A stretch of DNA of 64,000 bases from Planctomicrobium piriforme (GTDB taxonomy: Bacteria > Planctomycetota > Planctomycetia > Planctomycetales > Planctomycetaceae): the NCBI GenBank assembly GCA_945860955.1, contig CAMATH010000027.1, positions 1 to 64,000 on the forward strand, written 5' to 3'. This document shows, piece after piece, positions 1-8,324 of this stretch. The notes under the pieces were generated by a model. The model had not been told where the DNA came from. It searched no databases and saw only the letters and a list, made by a program, of their open reading frames with translations. Made by a program: the position numbers and the translations under genes. Position 1 is the stretch's first letter; each line of letters starts with the position of its first letter.

Positions 1-498
1 CCGAACGCCCTGGCGCAAAAACAGGATTTTGCGGAGATGGTCGCGGAAGAAGGCGATGAACTCGGCGTTGTTGGTTTCGGCCGTCAACCGGTGCAGCGCC
101 GTGGGCGAATGAACCTGTGGGAAAAAATGCTGCCAGATCGGCTCTTCAAACGCCTCGGGACTATCGACTGTGATCTGGATCCGGTCTTTGTGGGGCCGTT
201 CGACGGGAGGGGCATTTACGGCAAATCGGTTGACGAACCGGTTCCAGAAAACCGGCGTCATGAGGAACGGAAAATCGCGGTAGCGATGTGTCGCCACTCC
301 GGGAATGCGGGCGAGCTGCTCGAGCAGAATCGTCGTCCCCGAGCGTGCCAGGCCAGTCAGAAAGATCGGCATGTCGATCCGGATCGGTTCGAGTTCGCGC
401 CGCAACCTGCGTGTTTCCCAATCACCCAGCCCCTGCAGGATTCCGCCGGCCTGGTGCGCCAGCACCGCAAGCAGGTAGTCGGATTGTCCGAGTTTCAA
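1..498 (-). CDS. Sulfotransferase family protein (C-terminus outside window)
   Basis: Transfers sulfuryl groups from PAPS to an unidentified acceptor. The reading frame holds IFLTGLARSGTT, the 5'-phosphosulfate-binding loop of sulfotransferases, about 60 residues in, followed by a hallmark aromatic stretch (FPFLMTPVFWNRF). No ATG precedes the P-loop. I place the start at TTG 498, whose TTGA overlaps the TGA stop of the upstream membrane-protein gene and which has GAGGGG a few bases upstream, so the two genes look translationally coupled. The frame is open to base 1, so the last part of the protein, including the 3'-phosphate-binding region, is not seen. It sits downstream of an arylsulfotransferase-like gene on the same strand. 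The substrate is unknown. Confidence 0.85.
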   Translation of the reverse strand, partial: MKLGQSDYLLAVLAHQAGGILQGLGDWETRRLRRELEPIRIDMPIFLTGLARSGTTILLEQLARIPGVATHRYRDFPFLMTPVFWNRFVNRFAVNAPPVERPHKDRIQITVDSPEAFEEPIWQHFFPQVHSPTALHRLTAETNNAEFIAFFRDHLRKILFLRQGVR

Positions 499-1184
499 CG
501 TCCCCTCGACTTGAGAATTAAGGCCGTTAAGCCGGAAGTGACGGTCAGCGCCAGATAGAAGAAAAACTCAAGGTCGTTCAGATAGGGCCACAACGGGTTG
601 GAGTCACCGCGGTACGGGCGAAGCACCAAATAGCCGGTGGCGTCGGTTGCCGGAAATGTTGCGAATCCAAGCATTGCCATCCCCAGTCGGCCCCATTCGG
701 TGGTGCACCATGCCGAATTGCGTCTGGGATTGGTCACCTCAAACAGCCCGGCACGACCAATGGCTACGCCGGATCCCGCAAAATCGGGAGCCGGCGCAAT
801 CGCGGACCCCGCGGAATTCGTCGTGTAAACGGCGCCTTCCGTCTCAATCTGCAGATTTTGCGCCGGGTGGACCGCCAGTTCGGTCGCGCCGCGGTTGTAG
901 ACCTCCATCACCGAGGGACCCAATAGCACCACGGTCGCGACCACGGGTGCGAACGAGGCGCCGATCTGGAGGGCGTTTCGGAACAGGTAGGCTGCCAGCA
1001 ATCGCAGCAGTCGGCCGTAATTCTTCAGAAACATATCGCCGTCGGATTGCGAAGCGAGGGCTCGGGCCAGTCCGGGGAGCGCCCCCCAGAATTCCCCGCC
1101 ACCGAATCGACGCGACACGGACCGCGAGATGCTCGCCACGCCGGCTCCCAACGCTGCGCCCACGGCCGTGGCTATCCAAAGCAT
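495..1184 (-). CDS. Membrane protein of unknown function
   Basis: About 229 residues with an N-terminal hydrophobic helix, a second hydrophobic segment near residues 75-95, a soluble central region and a C-terminal transmembrane helix (around LEFFFYLALTVTSGLTAL). I do not recognise a family. The start chosen is ATG 1184; an in-frame TTG at 1196, directly after the stop of the upstream gene, would add four residues. The gene lies between a small membrane protein and a sulfotransferase, with a 4-base overlap into the latter, so it is probably co-transcribed and may act with the sulfotransferase at the membrane. Confidence 0.75.
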   Translation of the reverse strand: MLWIATAVGAALGAGVASISRSVSRRFGGGEFWGALPGLARALASQSDGDMFLKNYGRLLRLLAAYLFRNALQIGASFAPVVATVVLLGPSVMEVYNRGATELAVHPAQNLQIETEGAVYTTNSAGSAIAPAPDFAGSGVAIGRAGLFEVTNPRRNSAWCTTEWGRLGMAMLGFATFPATDATGYLVLRPYRGDSNPLWPYLNDLEFFFYLALTVTSGLTALILKSRGR

Positions 1185-1196
1185 TTTGGGTCCCAA

Positions 1197-1487
1197 CTAG
1201 GTCGCAGCTTGATCCGGCTCGGTCGCCTGAGCCTCTTTCGGTTTGCGAAGCATCTTGCGAATGAGAGTGATCGGGTAGAGCACAAGTCCGAATATGGCGA
1301 TGAAGATCGTAACGAGAACGGCCAAGAGGCTGCCGATCATCCCCAACCCCGCACCTGGACCTACATAGGCCAGCACCTGAAGCCCACCGCCATCGTTTGC
1401 GACCAGCGGACCCGCGCAGGCGAACATGCCGAGGAAAATCGAGAGACACGCGACCACGCAGGTCGAAAACTTGAGACGGCGGGGCAC
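1197..1487 (-). CDS. Small membrane protein
   Basis: A 96-residue protein with a cleavable-looking N-terminal hydrophobic segment, a glycine-rich stretch (YVGPGAGLGMIG) and a second long hydrophobic helix, ending in a charged tail. I chose GTG 1487 because GGAGT lies about nine bases upstream; the frame stays open further upstream but gives sequence unlike a protein N-terminus. YVGPGAG is a short motif I have seen in small planctomycete membrane proteins encoded near sulfotransferase or nucleotide-processing genes, but no function is known to me. The stop abuts the next membrane-protein gene. Confidence 0.7.
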   Translation of the reverse strand: MPRRLKFSTCVVACLSIFLGMFACAGPLVANDGGGLQVLAYVGPGAGLGMIGSLLAVLVTIFIAIFGLVLYPITLIRKMLRKPKEAQATEPDQAAT

Positions 1488-1633
1488 TGCACGGACTCCG
1501 CAATAGGAGTGTCGAGAAAATCTCGGAGGGACAGCCGAACCGGGCCATTGTACATCGCGAAGAGCAAACGATACAAGATTCGAGCAAGGAATGGAGCCGC
1601 TTGTGCCGAGCGGGTCGGCAAGCAAGCGTAACT

Positions 1634-3046
1634 TCAGGGTGAACGCTGGGCGCCATTCATCTCGAACTGTGGATTCTCGACATAGAGCGCCTGGTGCGCC
1701 TTTTTCCTGCGAAGCGGGTTGGCGGGGTCGAGGTTGATGAACTCCCAGAGGACCTTCCCCGACTCGAGATCAATCTCCCAAACCACCCCCTGGTAGGTTG
1801 AAGCGATCAGAGCACGTTTGCCGGACGGATGAAGGGCGATGTGGCCTGCGCGCCACGTCTCAAATGGTTCGGGCAGAGCAACGTCGGGTTTTGGGAAGAT
1901 AGTTTGAGAGAACCGGCTTTCGAAATCAATCCGGGCGAGGCGGCTCCCTCCAGTTGCCGACCCGCCCCCTCGATTGTCGAGGAGCAAGAGTCCACCGTTG
2001 TAGACAACCGGACTGTGCTGCTGAACGAAAGATCCCACCGATGTCCACTTAATGCGGCGGGATTTTCTATCCATCACCGCCACGGTGTTGATGTTGCGGA
2101 GTGACAGGATCAGATCGCCAGGCGTCAGGAGCCCTCCTGCCTGAGTTTCGCCGGCCCTGACAAGTCGAACCGAGTTGAGATGCAGCGGATCACCCGCGTT
2201 GAAGCGCATGGCGACCCTCTCACTGTCGATTCCTTCAGCGTTAGATTCGCCACGAAACAACCCCAACAGGCCAACATCGACAAGTAGTTGAATGACAGAG
2301 ATCTCTTCACGAATCCGTCCATCGGGAGATACGATCTGAACCAGATCCTCAAGAATCTTACCGGTGGACGAATCCAGAAACGCCGTCGAATCCCCAAGTC
2401 GAACGGGTGCGTCAATTTCCCGGTGCGCGGGAGCGTAAATCGTTCCGTCCTCGTCAATCGAGAACCAGTGATGGGCGTTCCTGGCGAGGCTCCAGACGAC
2501 ATTGGAATTGCAGTCGATTTTCAGCAATCCGATTCCATACGGATTGGCTGGAAAACCCTGCAACGTGACCAACAGATCGCCGTTATCAAACACATGTGCC
2601 CCCACTGGGAAGATTCTCGCCCCGGGAGTGGTCGCTGACGTCGCGGCAATATCATCGAGCAGAGCCCGATTGTATCGCCATTCATGGACGACCGCGCCCT
2701 GTCGGTTCACGATACAACCCAGGCATCCCTCAGGTGCGGTTTCGCTCCGCATCTGGTCGGGACCGCCCAGCACAAAGACGAACTCCGCGAACGAACTCTC
2801 GTCAAAACTTCGCACCCCCGGAGGGGCGATCGGCTGCTCGTTCCGTCGAACGTACCGGTTCACATATCGCGTGTAGGCGTCGGCTTCCCCGGAATAGACG
2901 TCATTGAACGCCCGGGCGGCCAATTCTGCCTCGTTGATCCAGCGATACGGAAACACTCGAAATCGGACCACGGCCACGCCGTACCCAAAACACGCCAAAC
3001 ACAGCGATGCGATGAAGAAATATCGACTGACATTTTGCCGGTTCAT
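1634..3046 (-). CDS. Arylsulfotransferase (ASST)-like beta-propeller protein
   Basis: 470 residues: an N-terminal membrane anchor (residues about 8-28), then repeated beta-propeller-like blades carrying GAVVHEWR, NGDLLVTL, DGTIYAPAH, GDLILSLRNINTVAVMD, WTSVGSFVQQHSPVVY and a closing SGKVLWEF blade. This arrangement matches the ASST/Arylsulfotran_2 family, which in characterised members transfers sulfate between phenols without PAPS. The HSP and HLNSV histidines sit where family members keep catalytic-region histidines, but I cannot confirm them without alignment. The anchor predicts a periplasmic location. The three genes downstream on the same strand include a PAPS-type sulfotransferase. Confidence 0.8.
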   Translation of the reverse strand: MNRQNVSRYFFIASLCLACFGYGVAVVRFRVFPYRWINEAELAARAFNDVYSGEADAYTRYVNRYVRRNEQPIAPPGVRSFDESSFAEFVFVLGGPDQMRSETAPEGCLGCIVNRQGAVVHEWRYNRALLDDIAATSATTPGARIFPVGAHVFDNGDLLVTLQGFPANPYGIGLLKIDCNSNVVWSLARNAHHWFSIDEDGTIYAPAHREIDAPVRLGDSTAFLDSSTGKILEDLVQIVSPDGRIREEISVIQLLVDVGLLGLFRGESNAEGIDSERVAMRFNAGDPLHLNSVRLVRAGETQAGGLLTPGDLILSLRNINTVAVMDRKSRRIKWTSVGSFVQQHSPVVYNGGLLLLDNRGGGSATGGSRLARIDFESRFSQTIFPKPDVALPEPFETWRAGHIALHPSGKRALIASTYQGVVWEIDLESGKVLWEFINLDPANPLRRKKAHQALYVENPQFEMNGAQRSP

Positions 3047-3479
3047 GGATCGTGGGACTTCGTTTGACGTCTCAGGGCAGGCTCGATGGACAGGTCTGTC
3101 TCCGAATGTCTCGAATGAAGGCTGGTGTTGCCGCGTGTTTTATAGAATTCGGAACGAAGACTTGCAATCGACCGTATCAGCGCCTTCGTTCGGCGCTCGA
3201 CTCCTGCGAACCCGGTTCTCTGAGACCGATAGATAGGCAAAAGGGGTCGGGCTGCGTCGGCGTAAGCCGGAGGAGAGTTGCGAATGAAAAAGTCGTACAA
3301 GGTAAGACCAGGCAAGTCGCCTTGGCCCCGAGTGATGCGGTTCGTCGGGCAACCGGCGGGTCGAACCGTTCACCGGGGTACAGTCAGGCTGTGTATTGAA
3401 CTCCGAAATCATCCCTTGGTGGCGGATCTGCAACGATAGGCACTTGGCCTTCCAGCGGTTCGCGATCGCTAAATCCCGT
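3047..3479. other. Intergenic region, no gene supported
   Basis: 433 bases between the pabA stop and the start of the ASST-like gene, both on the minus strand. Several short open frames cross it, none with a recognisable motif or a convincing start. It must hold the promoter of the ASST-like gene near 3050-3150, but no clear box is visible. A weak inverted repeat (GGTTCG ... CGAACC) lies near 3340-3370. Confidence 0.5.
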
Positions 3480-4157
3480 TCACCAGTGAATCGGGCGGGC
3501 GCGCAGCATCTCGGCCAGCCGTGCCTCGTCGGGGTCCAGCGCGGGGGGACAATCTCCCGTGGGAAGTTCGCCTGGAACCAGTCCCGCGAGTTGTAAGAAG
3601 TTGGCCAGCAATCGGTGTCCCCCTTCGGTCAGAATCGATTCGGGATGGAATTGAACACCGTAGACCGGCCATTCCCGGTGTTCAATCGCCATCGGAATTC
3701 CGTCGGCCGTCGTGGCGACGATCCGCAGCGAATCCGGGAGTGTGTCCGCTTCCACGATCAGCGAATGGTACCGCGTTGCCCGGAGTGGATTCGGCAGGTC
3801 GCGGAACAGGTTGCGCCCGTGATGCTCAATCTGTGACGTCCGGCCATGGACCGGCTCGGGGGCGCGAATGACCCGGCCCCCCAGCGCCTCCCCAATCGCC
3901 TGATGTCCCAGGCAGACTCCCAACAGCGGAATCTTAGGTCCCAGTTGGCGGATGATGTCGCAACTGATTCCCGCTTCGCGTGGCGTGCAGGGACCGGGGG
4001 AGATGACGATCGCGGCGGGGGACGCGGCGGCGATCTCGGCGACCGACAGCGCGTCGTTGCGTACGACCCGCGTCTCGCAACCCAGTTCCACGAAATACCG
4101 TGCAAGGTTGTGGACGAAACTGTCGTAATTGTCGATCAACAGAATCTGAGCGGGCAT
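3480..4157 (-). CDS. pabA: Aminodeoxychorismate/anthranilate synthase glutaminase subunit
   Basis: 225 residues of class I glutamine amidotransferase. It hydrolyses glutamine and passes ammonia to the chorismate-binding partner. Visible landmarks: LLIDNYDSF at the N-terminus, the oxyanion segment ISPGPCTP, the nucleophile motif GVCLGHQ, and the catalytic HPE in FHPESI. Start ATG 4157 is one base after the stop of the preceding pabB, so the pair is co-translated. The partner carries a PIKGT motif, so p-aminobenzoate for folate is the main product. In many bacteria the same glutaminase also serves TrpE, and that dual role is possible because no other trpG is visible here. The tail of about 30 residues beyond the domain is unremarkable. 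Confidence 0.93.
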   Translation of the reverse strand: MPAQILLIDNYDSFVHNLARYFVELGCETRVVRNDALSVAEIAAASPAAIVISPGPCTPREAGISCDIIRQLGPKIPLLGVCLGHQAIGEALGGRVIRAPEPVHGRTSQIEHHGRNLFRDLPNPLRATRYHSLIVEADTLPDSLRIVATTADGIPMAIEHREWPVYGVQFHPESILTEGGHRLLANFLQLAGLVPGELPTGDCPPALDPDEARLAEMLRARPIHW

Positions 4158-4158
4158 T

Positions 4159-5574
4159 TCAGGTGAACGTCCGGAGCATGCCGGTGGCTTTGTGCAAGGT
4201 TTCATCGTATTCGTCGGCGGGGTCCGACTGGGCGACCACTCCTCCCCCCACAGGAAACACCCCCCAGCCCCGTCTGAGGCAGACCGTGCGGATCAGAATG
4301 CTGCTGTCGAGCGTGCCATCGCACCCGACATAAAACAGGCTTCCGCAATACGGGCCTCGAACCGTGGGCTCCAGTTCCGCAATGATCTCCATCGCCCGCA
4401 CTTTCGGCGCTCCGGTGATTGACCCTCCGGGAAACGCGGCGGTAAACAGATCAAACGCCGTCAGCCCCGAACGCAGCCGACCCTGAACGACCGACACCAG
4501 GTGCTGCACCGTTTCGTACGACTCGACCCGGCACAAATCGGGAACTCGAATCGAGCCCGCCTCGCAGACCCGCGACAGGTCGTTCCGCAACAGGTCGACG
4601 ATCATCACATTCTCCGCCTGGTCTTTTTCGCTCTCGCGCAATTCGTCCCGCGTGTAAAGATCCGCCTCGGGCGCGCCCCGGCGTTGCCGCGTCCCCTTAA
4701 TGGGACGGGTTTCGACCGCCTGTCGCTTGAGCGAAACAAACCGTTCCGGCGAGGAACTGGCAACAGCCCAGTCGTCGTGAGCGAAGAACCCCGCGAAGGG
4801 GGCGGGATTGCAACGACGCAAATCAAGATAGTATTCAACGGGATTCCGCGAACACGGCAGCGCCAGCCGCTGGGAGAGATTGACCTGAAAGATGTCGCCA
4901 GCTCGAATGTACTCAATCGCACGAGCGACGGCGGACAAATAGCCATCGCGAGAAAAGTTACTCGTCAGATGCGGCGCACCAGGAATGGCGTGGCGGTTTT
5001 CGGGAAGCGGGATCGTCCTGTCTCGCTGGGAACGCGTGAGCTTCGTGGAGTCTCGAGTCGAGGGATTTGTAAGTTGCTGACGGACCGCCGCAAGTCGTTC
5101 TGCCGCCCGACGTCTTCTGCGATCGGGGTCCAATTCGGGGAGACCTTGCGAAATGATCCAAGCACGTGACTGGAGATGATCCCAGGCGAGAACCCAGTCG
5201 TAGAGGCCCACCGCCAGCGCGGGGAATTCGAATTCGTTGACGCGGGCCGGAGCGATTCTCTCCCAGGAACCACCGAGTTCGTAGCTCAATAAGCCAGCGG
5301 CCCCGCCCTGAAACGGTGGAAGGTCTGGAATGGCGGGTGTTGTCCATTCCTTCATCCGCAAAGTGAGCTGCTCGAACGGATCAACACCCATGCCGGGACG
5401 GCTGACCTGGACGAATTCGACCGGATCAGCCGCCAGGAACGAATATCTGCCAAGTGATGGCCGCGGAAGCGCGCTGTCGAACAGAATCACATCGGGCCAG
5501 TCAGCGAAAGCCCGGAGCGCTTCTGCGAGACTGGGAACCGGAGCCAGCTCCTCGACGAGCGGGAATTCAGGCAC
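4159..5574 (-). CDS. pabB: Aminodeoxychorismate synthase component I
   Basis: About 471 residues of the chorismate-binding enzyme family; converts chorismate plus ammonia to 4-amino-4-deoxychorismate. The C-terminal chorismate-binding domain shows FQVNLSQR, SSSPERF, TRPIKGTR, MIVDLLRNDL and GGSITGAPK. The lysine of PIKGT is the residue that distinguishes aminodeoxychorismate synthase (covalent intermediate) from anthranilate synthase, which has PIAGT. The start is uncertain. I prefer GTG 5574, which overlaps the rfbD stop by eight bases and has GGAG upstream; ATG 5616 or TTG 5643 would give 50-77 bases of overlap. It is followed one base later by pabA. Confidence 0.92.
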   Translation of the reverse strand: MPEFPLVEELAPVPSLAEALRAFADWPDVILFDSALPRPSLGRYSFLAADPVEFVQVSRPGMGVDPFEQLTLRMKEWTTPAIPDLPPFQGGAAGLLSYELGGSWERIAPARVNEFEFPALAVGLYDWVLAWDHLQSRAWIISQGLPELDPDRRRRRAAERLAAVRQQLTNPSTRDSTKLTRSQRDRTIPLPENRHAIPGAPHLTSNFSRDGYLSAVARAIEYIRAGDIFQVNLSQRLALPCSRNPVEYYLDLRRCNPAPFAGFFAHDDWAVASSSPERFVSLKRQAVETRPIKGTRQRRGAPEADLYTRDELRESEKDQAENVMIVDLLRNDLSRVCEAGSIRVPDLCRVESYETVQHLVSVVQGRLRSGLTAFDLFTAAFPGGSITGAPKVRAMEIIAELEPTVRGPYCGSLFYVGCDGTLDSSILIRTVCLRRGWGVFPVGGGVVAQSDPADEYDETLHKATGMLRTFT

Positions 5575-6430
5575 CAGCGAGGTCTCCGCGGACTCGCAGA
5601 TACCGGGCGACTGCATCCTGCCAGGCGGGGATCGGAGCGCCAATCACACCCGCCAGCTTGCCACAATCGAGAACACTGTACGCTGGCCGCTTCGCCTTGG
5701 CGTTAAACTGCGCTGTGGTGATCGGTTGCACTTCCACGGCCAGACCTGCAAGTCGAAACGTCTCGATCGCGAGCCGACACCACGTGGTCGCGCCGGAATT
5801 TGTCGCGTGGTACAAGCCGTACTGTTCCGTTGGCAGGATCTGGCAAATCGCCCGCGCCAGATCGACGGCGGCGGTGGGGGTGCAGTGTTGATCGTCGACC
5901 ACCGAGATCCGCCCTCGTTCTTTCCCCAGTCGCAACATGGTGGCGATGAAATTCCCTTTTCCCGCCGACTCGGCCACACCGTACAGCCCGCAGGTGCGCA
6001 ATACGTAATGGCGCGAACACGCCGATCGGGCGAAATACTCACCCGTCAGTTTGCTGGCGCCATAGACCCCGGCTGGCCCGGGGGCGTCTGTTTCCTGCCA
6101 GGGGGTCGAATGAGGTTCCAATCCAAACACGTAGTCCGTGCTCACGTGGACCAGCGTCGCTCCGACCGCTTCCGACGATTGGGCGAGATTCCGAACTGCG
6201 AAGGCGTTGACCGCAAACGCCTCGGCCGGGTCGTCTTCCGCCTTGTCAACCAGATTGTACGCGGCCGCATTGATGACGACGTTGGGCTTCAGTTCCTCTA
6301 TGGCCAGTCGCACGACCGCCGGGTCATTCAGATTGAGCTGGCCCCGGTCGGGGGAGATGACTTCGGCCGACAATTCGGCGCGCAGCGCCGTCCCCAACTG
6401 GCCCCGGGCACCGATCAGTAGAATGCGCAC
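5567..6430 (-). CDS. rfbD: dTDP-4-dehydrorhamnose reductase
   Basis: 287 residues, an extended short-chain dehydrogenase. It catalyses the NAD(P)H-dependent last step of dTDP-L-rhamnose synthesis. The N-terminus has the nucleotide-binding GARGQLG, followed by NAAAYNLVDKAE, the STDYVFG strand and the catalytic YGASKLTGE (Tyr-x3-Lys). Start GTG 6430 places the Rossmann strand at the N-terminus as expected; the frame upstream is open but unlike this family. The other rhamnose genes (rfbA, B, C) are not nearby. Instead it heads a cluster with pabB and pabA, with an eight-base overlap, a functionally unexpected operon. Confidence 0.92.
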   Translation of the reverse strand: MRILLIGARGQLGTALRAELSAEVISPDRGQLNLNDPAVVRLAIEELKPNVVINAAAYNLVDKAEDDPAEAFAVNAFAVRNLAQSSEAVGATLVHVSTDYVFGLEPHSTPWQETDAPGPAGVYGASKLTGEYFARSACSRHYVLRTCGLYGVAESAGKGNFIATMLRLGKERGRISVVDDQHCTPTAAVDLARAICQILPTEQYGLYHATNSGATTWCRLAIETFRLAGLAVEVQPITTAQFNAKAKRPAYSVLDCGKLAGVIGAPIPAWQDAVARYLRVRGDLAGA

Positions 6431-6686
6431 GTGAGAGTTCTTTTCGTTGAAGTTGCGGAGTTGTCGCCCGGTCGACGGCCGGTTGTCAAGGATTCGCGGC
6501 CGACACAGGGATCTACATTGTAAGCGGGATCGAGACGAGCGGGGAGCCGCCCGCCACCAGATTTGCCATCCGTTCTGGGCACGACCGGGTGGAATGACCG
6601 TGGACGTCGATCCCTCCCGAAAAATCGATCGCGGAGGTATCGTGGTGGAAACCCGTTTCTCGCGTCCACCCGATTCGCGCCATTCC

Positions 6687-7289
6687 ATGTCCTCGAACGA
6701 TTACATCACCGCCGAACAGTTCGTCGAACATCGATTGGAATTTCCCGACGGTGGCCGGTGGGCAGAACTCGCCTCGGGACGGGTGATCACACTCTCTCCT
6801 CCAACCGCCGAGCATGGGACTGTGGTTCTCAATCTCAGCAAGTCCCTGGCGAGCTACACCCAGCGGGAAAAGAGGGGGTATGCCTGTTTCAACCTGGGAT
6901 TTCTGCTGGAACGGGAGCCCGACACGCTCCGCTTCCCTCCGATCAGCTTTTTCACGGTCGGTCGGATGTTCACGGAAACCGACCGCGTCTTCACCGACTC
7001 GCGACCGCAACTGGTTGTGGAGATCGCCTCGACGAGTGATCGCCGGCGCGGTTTGGATGAACGGGTGAGTGAATGGCTGAAGTGGGGGGCGAAGATGGTG
7101 TGGGTCATTGATCCCGACTCCCGGCAGGCGCATTCCTTCGAATCGCATCGCTCGGGTCAGCGTCTGTTTGAAGAACAGACGTTGATTGGCGGAGCCGGGA
7201 TGCTCGGCTTCGCGATCACCGTGGGGGACTTGTTCCTGGAACCGAAGTGGGCGACCAAGCCTCCGATTCCGCAGCCAAGTTCGAACTGA
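6687..7289 (+). CDS. Uma2 family (DUF820) putative endonuclease
   Basis: 200 residues of the Uma2 family, which has a PD-(D/E)XK nuclease-like fold and expanded copy numbers in cyanobacteria and planctomycetes; its in vivo role is unknown. Visible: ITAEQFVEH, WAELASGRVI, the PDTLRFPPISF acidic strand, PQLVVEIAS and the WLKWGAKMVWVIDP block. In this copy VEIASTSD and VIDPDS stand where nuclease-fold residues fall. ATG 6687 is chosen because the domain begins directly after it. The ~250 bases between it and the divergent rfbD start hold no other gene. Confidence 0.85.
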   Translation: MSSNDYITAEQFVEHRLEFPDGGRWAELASGRVITLSPPTAEHGTVVLNLSKSLASYTQREKRGYACFNLGFLLEREPDTLRFPPISFFTVGRMFTETDRVFTDSRPQLVVEIASTSDRRRGLDERVSEWLKWGAKMVWVIDPDSRQAHSFESHRSGQRLFEEQTLIGGAGMLGFAITVGDLFLEPKWATKPPIPQPSSN

Positions 7290-7338
7290 GAAATTCCACT
7301 TCAACGGCGATTCAGACCAACGGAACCAGGATTTCGCG

Positions 7339-8166
7339 ATGGATGACCGATTTCATTCCGCCCAGAAGGCAATCCAGTCGGACAATCCCGTCGAACTGGA
7401 ACAACTTTTGCGCGCCGACCCGTCGCTTGCGCGGGAGAGGTCACACGCGAAGGGAGACCACCCGACGCTGTTGTGCTGCCTCGTTATCACCATGCCACCC
7501 CGCCGTTCGTTGGACAGCCTGATTCGACTCTGCGTGGAGTTCGGTGCCGAGACAAGCGATTCACTCATCGCCGCCGCTTGTATTGACAATGTCGTGGGTG
7601 TGGAATCTCTCCTGGATCTGGGCGGGGCGATCCATGGCAACGGTAACTGGTCACCACTGGAGGAGGCTCTCTATTGGGGACATCACGCCACGGTCGATTT
7701 GTTGCTCCGGCGCGGAGCCGCTGTCGACAACTTGCGGAAATACGCCGCGCTGGGAGATCTCGCCGGCGTCCGGCGCTGTTTTGACGAGAACGGTCAACTG
7801 ACGGAGGAAGCAGGGAAGGTGGCCTGGCCGTTTGGCGACACCATCCCCGCCGCTGTCCGCCACGATCGACGTCAGATCGTCAACAACGCGCTGGTTTTCG
7901 CGGCCGCCTGGGGACAACTCGAGACTGCGGCCGAGCTGCTCGCGCACGGTGCGGAAATCAACGCGATCCCCGCGGGCTTCGACTTCGCGGGCACGCCACT
8001 GCACTACGCAGCTCTCAACGATCGGCGGGAAATGGCCGACTGGTTGCGCGCACGGGGTGCCGACCCCAAGATCCGCGACACCAAGGTCCACAACACACCC
8101 GACGGCTGGGCGGCCTACGCCAACCATCACGAACTCGCCACACACCTGCGAACCTTGTGTCGCTGA
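7339..8166 (+). CDS. Ankyrin-repeat protein
   Basis: 275 residues built from degenerate ankyrin repeats: SPLEEALYWGHHATVDLLLRRGA, NALVFAAAWGQLETAAELLAHGA and TPLHYAALNDRREMADWLRARGA keep the repeat's turn, helix and G-A signature. No signal peptide or membrane segment is seen, so the protein is cytoplasmic and probably mediates protein contacts; the partner is unknown. It starts 49 bases after the Uma2-like gene on the same strand, perhaps in one transcript. The ending DGWAAYANHHELATHL resembles the closing repeat of small bacterial ankyrin proteins. Confidence 0.85.
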   Translation: MDDRFHSAQKAIQSDNPVELEQLLRADPSLARERSHAKGDHPTLLCCLVITMPPRRSLDSLIRLCVEFGAETSDSLIAAACIDNVVGVESLLDLGGAIHGNGNWSPLEEALYWGHHATVDLLLRRGAAVDNLRKYAALGDLAGVRRCFDENGQLTEEAGKVAWPFGDTIPAAVRHDRRQIVNNALVFAAAWGQLETAAELLAHGAEINAIPAGFDFAGTPLHYAALNDRREMADWLRARGADPKIRDTKVHNTPDGWAAYANHHELATHLRTLCR

Positions 8167-8324
8167 TGGAACTCTTGCATCACGCGACGGCGATGCCGTT
8201 GACTAAACCGCGAGCGGGGTAAAGTAGGACATTCATTGAGCGACCCGTGGTGGCACCCGACTGTTAGCCACCGATCTCATTCACCTGTCGCTCAAGGGGG
8301 CAGGGGGCTCAAGCGCATTATGTC

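Noticed and set aside
37-558. Plus-strand open frame of 173 codons at the left edge
   Set aside because: Antisense to the sulfotransferase P-loop frame; no motif in its translation.
844-1656. Long minus-strand frame across 844-1656
   Set aside because: Arginine/serine-rich shadow of the two membrane-protein genes, which carry real hydrophobic helices in the other frame.
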